Shown here: piece by piece, positions 24,801 to 36,824 of the stretch | Layout: the number at the start of each line of letters is the position of its first letter | Position numbering within the stretch: the stretch's first letter is position 1 | Source: Xiphydria camelus | Lineage: Eukaryota > Arthropoda > Insecta > Hymenoptera > Xiphydriidae | NCBI GenBank assembly: GCA_963678675.1 | Contig: OY783191.1 | Coordinates: 29,284,955-29,348,954 of the forward strand | Direction of reading: 5' to 3' | DNA length: 64,000 bases | Made by a program: the position numbers and the translations under genes | Notes under the pieces: model-generated | Seen by the model: the letters and a program-made list of their open reading frames with translations, nothing else | Database searches by the model: none | What the model was told of the DNA's origin: nothing

Positions 24801-25767
24801 AGTCAATGGGAAACAAGGAAAAAATAAAAAACTCGCGTGATTACCGATATGACATTTAACTAAAATAGTATCTTCTAAAAATGGATATTGCATTTCTACG
24901 CAAGTTAGTTCTATATAAACATATGTAAATACGTATATTTATACCTGTACGCGTCGGTTTCGCGGTACGCTTTGTACGCAAGATGGTTATTCCGGATCTC
25001 AATCTAATTCATTAGAGCTCAATAGCTTCTCGGTTCAATGAGCTAAGATCAAAAGTGTGTATATCGCCGCAGAGTGCAGCGAGTCAATGGGAAACAAGGA
25101 AAAAATAAAAAACTCGCGTGTTTACCGATATGACATTTAACTAAAATAGTATCTTCTAAAAATGGGTATTGCATTTCACGCAAGTTAGTTCTATATAAAT
25201 TACACATCTGCAAATACGTTGGTATTTATCCATGTGGGGGTCGGTTTGGCGGTACGCTTTGTACGCAAGATGGTTATTCCGGATCTCAAACTAATTCATT
25301 AGAGCTCAATAGCTTCTCGGCTCAATGAGCTAAGATCAAAAGTGTGTATACCGCCGCAGAGTGCAGCGAGTCAACGGGAAACAAGGAAAAAATAAAAAAC
25401 TCGCGTGATTGCCGATATGACATTTAACTAAAATAGTATCTTCTAAAAATGGATATTGCATTTCTACGCAAGTTAGTTCTATATAAACATATGTAAATAC
25501 GTATATTTATACCTGTACGCGTCGGTTTCGCGGTACGCTTTGTACGCAAAAGATGGTTATTCCGGATCTCAAACTAATTCATTAGAGCTCAATAGCTTCT
25601 CGGCTCAATGAGCTAAGATCAAAAGTGTGTATACCGCCGCAGAGTGCAGCGAGTCAATGGGAAACAGGGAAAAAATAAAAAACTCGCGTGATTACCGATA
25701 TGACATTTAACTAAAATAGTATTTTCTAAAAATGGATATTGCATTTCTACGCAAGTTAGTTCTATAT
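15854..25767 (+). repeat. 35-monomer higher-order repeat, copy 2 (9914 bp)
   Basis: Same order and lengths as copy 1, each start shifted by 9914. Every private marker I compared is present, and I found no difference between the copies. The self-match at this offset runs from about 5746 to 15959, ending where ctcaacagc at 15960 faces ctcaatagc at 25874. The exact junction is therefore undetermined within about 300 bp. The unit is not repeated a third time here: the next monomer (25768) is AB, not A. Confidence 0.92.
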
Positions 25768-28603
25768 AAACATATGTAAATACGTATATTTATACCTGTA
25801 CGCGTTGGTTTCGCGGTAAGCTTTGTACGCAAGATTGTTATTCCGGATCTCAATCTAATTCATTAGAGCTCAATAGCTTCTCGGCTCAATGAGCTAAGAT
25901 CAAAAGTGTGTATACCGCCGCACAGTGCAGCGAGTCAATGGGAAACAGAGAATATATCCAAAACTCGCGTGATTACCGATATGACATTTAACTAAAATAG
26001 TATCTTCTAAAAATGGATATTGCGTTTCACGCAAGTTAGTTCCGTATAAATTGCACATCGGCAAATACGTTGGTATTTATCCATGTACGGGTCGGTTTCG
26101 CGGTACGCTTTGTACGCAAGATGGTTATTCCGGATCTCAGTCTAGTTCATTAGAGCTCAATAGCTTCTCGGCTCAATGAGCTAAGATCAAAAGTGTGTAT
26201 ACCGCCGCACAGTGCAGCGAGTCAATGGGAAACAGAGAAAATATCCAAAACTCGCGTGATTACCGATATGACATTTAACTAAAATAGTATCTTCTAAAAA
26301 TGGATATTGCATTTCTACGCAAGTTAGTTCTATATAAACATATGTAAATACGTATATTTATACCTGTACGCGTCGGTTTCGCGGTACGCTTTGTACGCAA
26401 GATGGTTATTCCGGATCTCAATCTAATTCATTAGAGCTCAATAGCTTCTCGGTTCAATGAGCTAAGATCAAAAGTGTGTATATCGCCGCAGAGTGCAGCG
26501 AGTCAATGGGAAACAAGGAAAAAATAAAAAACTCGCGTGTTTACCGATATGACATTTAACTAAAATAGTATCTTCTAAAAATGGGTATTGCATTTCACGC
26601 AAGTTAGTTCTATATAAATTACACATCTGCAAATACGTTGGTATTTATCCATGTGGGGGTCGGTTTCGCGGTAAGCTTTGTACGCAAGATGGTTATTCCG
26701 GATCTCAAACTAATTCATTAGAGCTCAATAGCTTCTCGGCTCAATGAGCTAAGATCAAAAGTGTGTATACCGCCGCAGAGTGCAGCGAGTCAATGGGAAA
26801 CAGGGAAAAAATAAAAAACTCGCGTGATTACCGATATGACATTTAACTAAAATAGTATCTTCTAAAAATGGATATTGCATTTCTACGCAAGTTAGTTCTA
26901 TATAAACATATGTAAATACGTATATTTATACCTGTACGCGTTGGTTTCGCGGTACGCTTTGTACGCAAGATTGTTATTCCGGATCTCAATCTAATTCATT
27001 AGAGCTCAATAGCTTCTCGGCTCAATGAGCTAAGATCAAAAGTGTGTATACCGCCGCACAGTGCAGCGAGTCAATGGGAAACAGAGAATATATCCAAAAC
27101 TCGCGTGATTACCGATATGACATTTAACTAAAATAGTATCTTCTAAAAATGGATATTGCGTTTCACGCAAGTTAGTTCCGTATAAATTGCACATCGGCAA
27201 ATACGTTGGTATTTATCCATGTACGGGTCGGTTTCGCGGAACGCTTTGTACGCAAGATGGTTATTCCGGATCTCAGTCTAGTTCATTAGAGCTCAATAGC
27301 TTCTCGGCTCAATGAGCTAAGATCAAAAGTGTGTATACCGCCGCACAGTGCAGCGAGTCAATGGGAAACAGAGAAAATATCCAAAACTCGCGTGATTACC
27401 GATATGACATTTAACTAAAATAATATCTTCTAAAAATGGATATTGCATTTCTACGCAAGTTAGTTCTATATAAACATATGTAAATACGTATATTTATACC
27501 TGTACGCGTCGGTTTCGCGGTACGCTTTGTACGCAAGATGGTTATTCCGGATCTCAATCTAATTCATTAGAGCTCAATAGCTTCTCGGTTCAATGAGCTA
27601 AGATCAAAAGTGTGTATATCGCCGCAGAGTGCAGCGAGTCAATGGGAAACAAGGAAAAAATAAAAAACTCGCGTGATTACCGATATGACATTTAACTAAA
27701 ATAGTATCTTCTAAAAATGGATATTGCATTTCTATGCAAGTTAGTTCTATATAAACATATGTAAATACGTATATTTATACCTGTACGCGTCGGTTTCGCG
27801 GTACGCTTTGTACGCAAAAGATGGTTATTCCGGATCTCAAACTAATTCATTAGAGCTCAATAGCTTCTCGGCTCAATGAGCTAAGATCAAAAGTGTGTAT
27901 ACCGCCGCAGAGTGCAGCGAGTCAATGGGAAACAGGGAAAAAATAAAAAACTCGCGTGATTACCGATATGACATTTAACTAAAATAGTATTTTCTAAAAA
28001 TGGATATTGCATTTCTACGCAAGTTAGTTCTATATAAACATATGTAAATACGTATATTTATACCTGTACGCGTTGGTTTCGCGGTAAGCTTTGTACGCAA
28101 GATTGTTATTCCGGATCTCAATCTAATTCATTAGAGCTCAATAGCTTCTCGGCTCAATGAGCTAAGATCAAAAGTGTGTATACCGCCGCACAGTGCAGCG
28201 AGTCAATGGGAAACAGAGAATATATCCAAAACTCGCGTGATTACCGATATGACATTTAACTAAAATAGTATCTTCTAAAAATGGATATTGCGTTTCACGC
28301 AAGTTAGTTCCGTATAAATTGCACATCGGCAAATACGTTGGTATTTATCCATGTACGGGTCGGTTTCGCGGTACGCTTTGTACGCAAGATGGTTATTCCG
28401 GATCTCAGTCTAGTTCATTAGAGCTCAATAGCTTCTCGGCTCAATGAGCTAAGATCAAAAGTGTGTATACCGCCGCACAGTGCAGCGAGTCAATGGGAAA
28501 CAGAGAAAATATCCAAAACCCGCGTGATTACCGATATGACATTTAACTAAAATAGTATCTTCTAAAAATGGATATTGCATTTCTACGCAAGTTAGTTCTA
28601 TAT
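25768..28603 (+). repeat. 10-monomer block derived from 35-mer material
   Basis: Starts: 25768 AB, 26048 C, 26336 F (gtttacc), 26616 G (ggtaagc), 26904 B, 27184 C (ggaacgc, aataatatc), 27472 F1, 27753 D, 28036 AB, 28316 C (aaaacccgcg). The six monomers from 26336 to 28035 match 34844-36543 at a constant offset of 8508 and share the private ggtaagc in G and ggaacgc in C. They are the likely relatives of the 7-mers further right. Confidence 0.8.
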
Positions 28604-28883
28604 AAACATATGTAAATACGTATATTTATACCTGTACGCGTCGGTTTCGCGGTACGCTTTGTACGCAAGATGGTTATTCCGGATCTCAATCTAATTCATT
28701 AGAGCTCAATAGCTTCTCGGTTCAATGAGCTAAGATCAAAAGTGTGTATATCGCCGCAGAGTGCAGCGAGTCAATGGGAAACAAGGAAAAAATAAAAAAC
28801 TCGCGTGTTTACCGATATGACATTTAACTAAAATAGTATCTTCTAAAAATGGGTATTGCATTTCACGCAAGTTAGTTCTATAT

Positions 28884-29170
28884 AAATTACACATCTGCAA
28901 ATACGTTGGTATTTATCCATGTGGGGGTCGGTTTCGCGGTACGCTTTGTACGCAAGATGGTTATTCCGGATCTCAAACTAATTCATTAGAGCTCAATAGC
29001 TTCTCGGCTCAATGAGCTAAGATCAAAAGTGTGTATACCGCCGCACAGTGCAGCGAGTCAATGGGAAACAGAGAATATATCCAAAACTCGCGTGATTACC
29101 GATATGACATTTAACTAAAATAGTATCTTCTAAAAATGGATATTGCGTTTCACGCAAGTTAGTTCCGTAT
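28884..29170 (+). repeat. G/B chimera (287 bp)
   Basis: A class G front (aaattacac, gtgggggt, ctcaaacta) joined to a class B back (cacagtg, gaatatatcc, gcgtttcacgc). The switch lies between ctcaaacta and cacagtg. It occupies the place held by the G/C/B chimera at 11883 in the 35-mer, but with a different switch point. Confidence 0.85.
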
Positions 29171-29741
29171 AAATTGCACATCGGCAAATACGTTGGTATT
29201 TATCCATGTACGGGTCGGTTTCGCGGTACGCTTTGTACGCAAGATGGTTATTCCGGATCTCAGTCTAGTTCATTAGAGCTCAATAGCTTCTCGGCTCAAT
29301 GAGCTAAGATCAAAAGTGTGTATACCGCCGCACAGTGCAGCGAGTCAATGGGAAACAGAGAAAATATCCAAAACTCGCGTGATTACCGATATGACATTTA
29401 ACTAAAATAGTATCTTCTAAAAATGGATATTGCATTTCTACGCAAGTTAGTTCTATATAAACATATGTAAATACGTATATTTATACCTGTACGCGTCGGT
29501 TTCGCGGTACGCTTTGTACGCAAAAGATGGTTATTCCGGATCTCAAACTAATTCATTAGAGCTCAATAGCTTCTCGGCTCAATGACCTAAGATCAAAAGT
29601 GTGTATACCGCCGCAGAGTGCAGCGAGTCAATGGGAAACAGGGAAAAAATAAAAAACTCGCGTGATTACCGATATGACATTTAACTAAAATAGTATCTTC
29701 TAAAAATGGATATTGCATTTCTACGCAAGTTAGTTCTATAT

Positions 29742-30022
29742 AAACATATGTAAATACGTATATTTATACCTGTACGCGTCTGTTTCGCGGTACGCTTTGT
29801 ACGCAAGATGGTTATTCCGGATCTCAATCTAATTCATTAGAGCTCAATAGCTTCTCGGTTCAATAAGCTAAGATCAAAAGTGTGTATACCGCCGCAGAGT
29901 GCAGCGAGTCAATGGGAAACAGGGAAAAAATAAAAAACTCGCGTGATTACCGATATGACATTTAACTAAAATAGTATCTTCTAAAAATGGATATTGCATT
30001 TCTACGCAAGTTAGTTCTATAT
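29742..30022 (+). repeat. F/G chimera marking a one-monomer collapse (281 bp)
   Basis: The front carries the F markers gtctgttt, cggttcaataagc and ctcaatcta. The back reads gtgtgtatacc, caggg and tctacgc as in G. It replaces the F (13022) plus G (13302) pair of the 35-mer, as expected if unequal exchange inside the F-G pair deleted one monomer length. Confidence 0.82.
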
Positions 30023-31435
30023 AAACATATGTAAATACGTATATTTATACCTGTACGCGTTGGTTTCGCGGTACGCTTTGTACGCAAGATTGTTATTCCG
30101 GATCTCAATCTAATTCATTAGAGCTCAATAGCTTCTCGGCTCAATGAGCTAAGATCAAAAGTGTGTATACCGCCGCACAGTGCAGCGAGTCAATGGGAAA
30201 CAGAGAATATATCCAAAACTCGCGTGATTACCGATATGACATTTAACTAAAATAGTATCTTCTAAAAATGGATATTGCGTTTCACGCAAGTTAGTTCCGT
30301 ATAAATTGCACATCGGCAAATACGTTGGTATTTATCCATGTACGGGTCGGTTTCGCGGTACGCTTTGTACGCAAGATGGTTATTCCGGATCTCAGTCTAG
30401 TTCATTAGAGCTCAATAGCTTCTCGGCTCAATGAGCTAAGATCAAAAGTGTGTATACCGCCGCACAGTGCAGCGAGTCAATGGGAAACAGAGAAAATATC
30501 CAAAACTCGCGTGATTACCGATATGACATTTAACTAAAATAATATCTTCTAAAAATGGATATTGCATTTCTACGCAAGTTAGTTCTATATAAACATATGT
30601 AAATACGTATATTTATACCTGTACGCGTCGGTTTCGCGGTACGCTTTGTACGCAAGATGGTTATTCCGGATCTCAATCTAATTCATTAGAGCTCAATAGC
30701 TTCTCGGTTCAATGAGCTAAGATCAAAAGTGTGTATATCGCCGCAGAGTGCAGCGAGTCAATGGGAAACAAGGAAAAAATAAAAAACTCGCGTGATTACC
30801 GATATGACATTTAACTAAAATAGTATCTTCTAAAAATGGATATTGCATTTCTATGCAAGTTAGTTCTATATAAACATATGTAAATACGTATATTTATACC
30901 TGTACGCGTCGGTTTCGCGGTACGCTTTGTACGCAAAAGATGGTTATTCCGGATCTCAAACTAATTCATTAGAGCTCAATAGCTTCTCGGCTCAATGAGC
31001 TAAGATCAAAAGTGTGTATACCGCCGCAGAGTGCAGCGAGTCAATGGGAAACAGGGAAAAAATAAAAAACTCGCGTGATTACCGATATGACATTTAACTA
31101 AAATAGTATTTTCTAAAAATGGATATTGCATTTCTACGCAAGTTAGTTCTATATAAACATATGTAAATACGTATATTTATACCTGTACGCGTTGGTTTCG
31201 CGGTAAGCTTTGTACGCAAGATTGTTATTCCGGATCTCAATCTAATTCATTAGAGCTCAATAGCTTCTCGGCTCAACGAGCTAAGATCAAAAGTGTGTAT
31301 ACCGCCGCAGAGTGGAGCGAGTCAATGGGAAACAAGGAAAAAATAAAAAACTCGCGTGATTACCGATATGACATTTAACTAAAATAGTATCTTCTAAAAA
31401 TGGATATTGCATTTCTACGCAAGTTAGTTCTATAT

Positions 31436-32854
31436 AAACATATGTAAATACGTATATTTATACCTGTACGCGTCGGTTTCGCGGTACGCTTTGTACGCAA
31501 GATGGTTATTCCGGATCTCAATCTAATTCATTAGAGCTCAATAGCTTCTCGGTTCAATGAGCTAAGATCAAAAGTGTGTATATCGCCGCAGAGTGCAGCG
31601 AGTCAATGGGAAACAAGGAAAAAATAAAAAACTCGCGTGTTTACCGATATGACATTTAACTAAAATAGTATCTTCTAAAAATGGGTATTGCATTTCACGC
31701 AAGTTAGTTCTATATAAATTACACATCTGCAAATACGTTGGTATTTATCCATGTGGGGGTCGGTTTGGCGGTACGCTTTGTACGCAAGATGGTTATTCCG
31801 GATCTCAAACTAATTCATTAGAGCTCAATAGCTTCTCGGCTCAATGAGCTAAGATCAAAAGTGTGTATACCGCCGCAGAGTGCAGCGAGTCAACGGGAAA
31901 CAAGGAAAAAATAAAAAACTCGCGTGATTGCCGATATGACATTTAACTAAAATAGTATCTTCTAAAAATGGATATTGCATTTCTACGCAAGTTAGTTCTA
32001 TATAAACATATGTAAATACGTATATTTATACCTGTACGCGTCGGTTTCGCGGTACGCTTTGTACGCAAAAGATGGTTATTCCGGATCTCAAACTAATTCA
32101 TTAGAGCTCAATAGCTTCTCGGCTCAATGAGCTAAGATCAAAAGTGTGTATACCGCCGCAGAGTGCAGCGAGTCAATGGGAAACAGGGAAAAAATAAAAA
32201 ACTCGCGTGATTACCGATATGACATTTAACTAAAATAGTATTTTCTAAAAATGGATATTGCATTTCTACGCAAGTTAGTTCTATATAAACATATGTAAAT
32301 ACGTATATTTATACCTGTACGCGTTGGTTTCGCGGTAAGCTTTGTACGCAAGATTGTTATTCCGGATCTCAATCTAATTCATTAGAGCTCAATAGCTTCT
32401 CGGCTCAATGAGCTAAGATCAAAAGTGTGTATACCGCCGCACAGTGCAGCGAGTCAATGGGAAACAGAGAATATATCCAAAACTCGCGTGATTACCGATA
32501 TGACATTTAACTAAAATAGTATCTTCTAAAAATGGATATTGCGTTTCACGCAAGTTAGTTCCGTATAAATTGCACATCGGCAAATACGTTGGTATTTATC
32601 CATGTACGGGTCGGTTTCGCGGTACGCTTTGTACGCAAGATGGTTATTCCGGATCTCAGTCTAGTTCATTAGAGCTCAATAGCTTCTCGGCTCAATGAGC
32701 TAAGATCAAAAGTGTGTATACCGCCGCACAGTGCAGCGAGTCAATGGGAAACAGAGAAAATATCCAAAACTCGCGTGATTACCGATATGACATTTAACTA
32801 AAATAGTATCTTCTAAAAATGGATATTGCATTTCTACGCAAGTTAGTTCTATAT
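31436..32854 (+). repeat. 5-mer F-G-D-AB-C, copy 1 (1419 bp)
   Basis: Starts: 31436 F (gtttacc), 31716 G (ggtttggcgg, gtcaacggg), 32004 D, 32287 AB, 32567 C. The same five classes with the same sub-lineage markers restart at 32855, an offset of exactly 1419. The order also occurs inside the 35-mer at 10184-11602 and at 24917-26335. Confidence 0.85.
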
Positions 32855-34275
32855 AAACATATGTAAATACGTATATTTATACCTGTACGCGTCGGTTTCG
32901 CGGTACGCTTTGTACGCAAGATGGTTATTCCGGATCTCAATCTAATTCATTAGAGCTCAATAGCTTCTCGGTTCAATGAGCTAAGATCAAAAGTGTGTAT
33001 ATCGCCGCAGAGTGCAGCGAGTCAATGGGAAACAAGGAAAAAATAAAAAACTCGCGTGTTTACCGATATGACATTTAACTAAAATAGTATCTTCTAAAAA
33101 TGGGTATTGCATTTCACGCAAGTTAGTTCTATATAAATTACACATCTGCAAATACGTTGGTATTTATCCATGTGGGGGTCGGTTTGGCGGTACGCTTTGT
33201 ACGCAAGATGGTTATTCCGGATCTCAAACTAATTCATTAGAGCTCAATAGCTTCTCGGCTCAATGAGCTAAGATCAAAAGTGTGTATACCGCCGCAGAGT
33301 GCAGCGAGTCAACGGGAAACAAGGAAAAAATAAAAAACTCGCGTGATTGCCGATATGACATTTAACTAAAATAGTATCTTCTAAAAATGGATATTGCATT
33401 TCTACGCAAGTTAGTTCTATATAAACATATGTAAATACGTATATTTATACCTGTACGCGTCGGTTTCGCGGTACGCTTTGTACGCAAAAGATGGTTATTC
33501 CGGATCTCAAACTAATTCATTAGAGCTCAATAGCTTCTCGGCTCAATGAGCTAAGATCAAAAGTGTGTATACCGCCGCAGAGTGCAGCGAGTCAATGGGA
33601 AACAGGGAAAAAATAAAAAACTCGCGTGATTACCGATATGACATTTAACTAAAATAGTATTTTCTAAAAATGGATATTGCATTTCTACGCAAGTTAGTTC
33701 TATATAAACATATGTAAATACGTATATTTATACCTGTACGCGTTGGTTTCGCGGTAAGCTTTGTACGCAAGATTGTTATTCCGGATCTCAATCTAATTCA
33801 TTAGAGCTCAATAGCTTCTCGGCTCAATGAGCTAAGATCAAAAGTGTGTATACCGCCGCACAGTGCAGCGAGTCAATGGGAAACAGAGAATATATCCAAA
33901 ACTCGCGTGATTACCGATATGACATTTAACTAAAATAGTATCTTCTAAAAATGGATATTGCGTTTCACGCAAGTTAGTTCCGTATAAATTGCACATCGGC
34001 AAATACGTTGGTATTTATCCATGTACGGGTCGGTTTCGCGGTACGCTTTGTACGCAAAAGATGGTTATTCCGGATCTCAAACTAATTCATTAGAGCTCAA
34101 TAGCTTCTCGGCTCAATGAGCTAAGATCAAAAGTGTGTATACCGCCGCAGAGTGCAGCGAGTCAATGGGAAACAGGGAAAAAATAAAAAACTCGCGTGAT
34201 TACCGATATGACATTTAACTAAAATAGTATTTTCTAAAAATGGATATTGCATTTCTACGCAAGTTAGTTCTATAT
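32855..34275 (+). repeat. 5-mer F-G-D-AB-C, copy 2, with chimeric last monomer
   Basis: Starts: 32855 F, 33135 G (ggtttggcgg, gtcaacggg), 33423 D, 33706 AB, 33986 C/D chimera of 290 bp. The last monomer starts as C and continues as D, so this copy is 1421 rather than 1419 bp (+2 from caaaagatgg). Confidence 0.85.
33986..34275 (+). repeat. C/D chimera (290 bp, the longest monomer)
   Basis: A class C head (aaattgcac, tacgggtcgg) is followed by a class D body (caaaagatgg, ctcaaacta, cagagtg, caggg, gtattttc). The +7 head and +2 body insertion add up to 290 bp. No other copy was seen. Confidence 0.88.
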
Positions 34276-34843
34276 AAACATATGTAAATACGTATATTTA
34301 TACCTGTACGCGTTGGTTTCGCGGTAAGCTTTGTACGCAAGATTGTTATTCCGGATCTCAATCTAATTCATTAGAGCTCAATAGCTTCTCGGCTCAATGA
34401 GCTAAGATCAAAAGTGTGTATACCGCCGCACAGTGCAGCGAGTCAATGGGAAACAGAGAATATATCCAAAACTCGCGTGATTACCGATATGACATTTAAC
34501 TAAAATAGTATCTTCTAAAAATGGATATTGCGTTTCACGCAAGTTAGTTCCGTATAAATTGCACATCGGCAAATACGTTGGTATTTATCCATGTACGGGT
34601 CGGTTTCGCGGTACGCTTTGTACGCAAGATGGTTATTCCGGATCTCAGTCTAGTTCATTAGAGCTCAATAGCTTCTCGGCTCAATGAGCTAAGATCAAAA
34701 GTGTGTATACCGCCGCACAGTGCAGCGAGTCAATGGGAAACAGAGAAAATATCCAAAACTCGCGTGATTACCGATATGACATTTAACTAAAATAGTATCT
34801 TCTAAAAATGGATATTGCATTTCTACGCAAGTTAGTTCTATAT
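34276..34843 (+). repeat. AB-C dimer (568 bp)
   Basis: Starts: 34276 AB, 34556 C. The AB is a second consecutive AB-headed pair after 33706-34275, so the two pairs together look like a local dimer duplication in which the first C acquired a D body. Confidence 0.8.
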
Positions 34844-36824
34844 AAACATATGTAAATACGTATATTTATACCTGTACGCGTCGGTTTCGCGGTACGCTTT
34901 GTACGCAAGATGGTTATTCCGGATCTCAATCTAATTCATTAGAGCTCAATAGCTTCTCGGTTCAATGAGCTAAGATCAAAAGTGTGTATATCGCCGCAGA
35001 GTGCAGCGAGTCAATGGGAAACAAGGAAAAAATAAAAAACTCGCGTGTTTACCGATATGACATTTAACTAAAATAGTATCATCTAAAAATGGGTATTGCA
35101 TTTCACGCAAGTTAGTTCTATATAAATTACACATCTGCAAATACGTTGGTATTTATCCATGTGGGGGTCGGTTTCGCGGTAAGCTTTGTACGCAAGATGG
35201 TTATTCCGGATCTCAAACTAATTCATTAGAGCTCAATAGCTTCTCGGCTCAATGAGCTAAGATCAAAAGTGTGTATACCGCCGCAGAGTGCAGCGAGTCA
35301 ATGGGAAACAGGGAAAAAATAAAAAACTCGCGTGATTACCGATATGACATTTAACTAAAATAGTATCTTCTAAAAATGGATATTGCATTTCTACGCAAGT
35401 TAGTTCTATATAAACATATGTAAATACGTATATTTATACCTGTACGCGTTGGTTTCGCGGTACGCTTTGTACGCAAGATTGTTATTCCGGATCTCAATCT
35501 AATTCATTAGAGCTCAATAGCTTCTCGGCTCAATGAGCTAAGATCAAAAGTGTGTATACCGCCGCACAGTGCAGCGAGTCAATGGGAAACAGAGAATATA
35601 TCCAAAACTCGCGTGATTACCGATATGACATTTAACTAAAATAGTATCTTCTAAAAATGGATATTGCGTTTCACGCAAGTTAGTTCCGTATAAATTGCAC
35701 ATCGGCAAATACGTTGGTATTTATCCATGTACGGGTCGGTTTCGCGGAACGCTTTGTACGCAAGATGGTTATTCCGGATCTCAGTCTAGTTCATTAGAGC
35801 TCAATAGCTTCTCGGCTCAATGAGCTAAGATCAAAAGTGTGTATACCGCCGCACAGTGCAGCGAGTCAATGGGAAACAGAGAAAATATCCAAAACTCGCG
35901 TGATTACCGATATGACATTTAACTAAAATAATATCTTCTAAAAATGGATATTGCATTTCTACGCAAGTTAGTTCTATATAAACATATGTAAATACGTATA
36001 TTTATACCTGTACGCGTCGGTTTCGCGGTACGCTTTGTACGCAAGATGGTTATTCCGGATCTCAATCTAATTCATTAGAGCTCAATAGCTTCTCGGTTCA
36101 ATGAGCTAAGATCAAAAGTGTGTATATCGCCGCAGAGTGCAGCGAGTCAATGGGAAACAAGGAAAAAATAAAAAACTCGCGTGATTACCGATATGACATT
36201 TAACTAAAATAGTATCTTCTAAAAATGGATATTGCATTTCTATGCAAGTTAGTTCTATATAAACATATGTAAATACGTATATTTATACCTGTACGCGTCG
36301 GTTTCGCGGTACGCTTTGTACGCAAAAGATGGTTATTCCGGATCTCAAACTAATTCATTAGAGCTCAATAGCTTCTCGGCTCAATGAGCTAAGATCAAAA
36401 GTGTGTATACCGCCGCAGAGTGCAGCGAGTCAATGGGAAACAGGGAAAAAATAAAAAACTCGCGTGATTACCGATATGACATTTAACTAAAATAGTATTT
36501 TCTAAAAATGGATATTGCATTTCTACGCAAGTTAGTTCTATATAAACATATGTAAATACGTATATTTATACCTGTACGCGTTGGTTTCGCGGTAAGCTTT
36601 GTACGCAAGATTGTTATTCCGGATCTCAATCTAATTCATTAGAGCTCAATAGCTTCTCGGCTCAACGAGCTAAGATCAAAAGTGTGTATACCGCCGCAGA
36701 GTGGAGCGAGTCAATGGGAAACAAGGAAAAAATAAAAAACTCGCGTGATTACCGATATGACATTTAACTAAAATAGTATCTTCTAAAAATGGATATTGCA
36801 TTTCTACGCAAGTTAGTTCTATAT
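34844..36824 (+). repeat. 7-mer higher-order repeat, copy 1 (1981 bp)
   Basis: Starts: 34844 F (gtatcatcta), 35124 G (ggtaagc), 35412 B, 35692 C (ggaacgc, aataatatc), 35980 F1, 36261 D, 36544 AE. The private gtatcatcta occurs only here and 1981 bp later. The first six monomers correspond to 26336-28035, with AE in place of AB as the seventh. Confidence 0.9.

Larger units (their letters stand above)
28604..32286 (+). repeat. Shortened copy of part of the 35-mer (13 monomers)
   Basis: Starts: 28604 F, 28884 G/B, 29171 C, 29459 D (atgacctaag), 29742 F/G chimera, 30023 B, 30303 C, 30591 F1, 30872 D, 31155 AE, 31436 F, 31716 G, 32004 D. This parallels 11603-15853 (15 monomers, 4251 bp) but is 568 bp shorter. 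The B1 is absent, and F plus G are collapsed into one 281-bp monomer with an F front (gtctgttt, ttcaataagc) and a G back. It overlaps the 5-mer copies listed next. Confidence 0.8.

Noticed and set aside
5940..25767. The 9914-bp unit as a transposon, integrated element or virus
   Set aside because: The unit contains only satellite monomers, with no terminal repeats distinct from the array, no target duplication and no coding capacity. Unequal crossover explains it.
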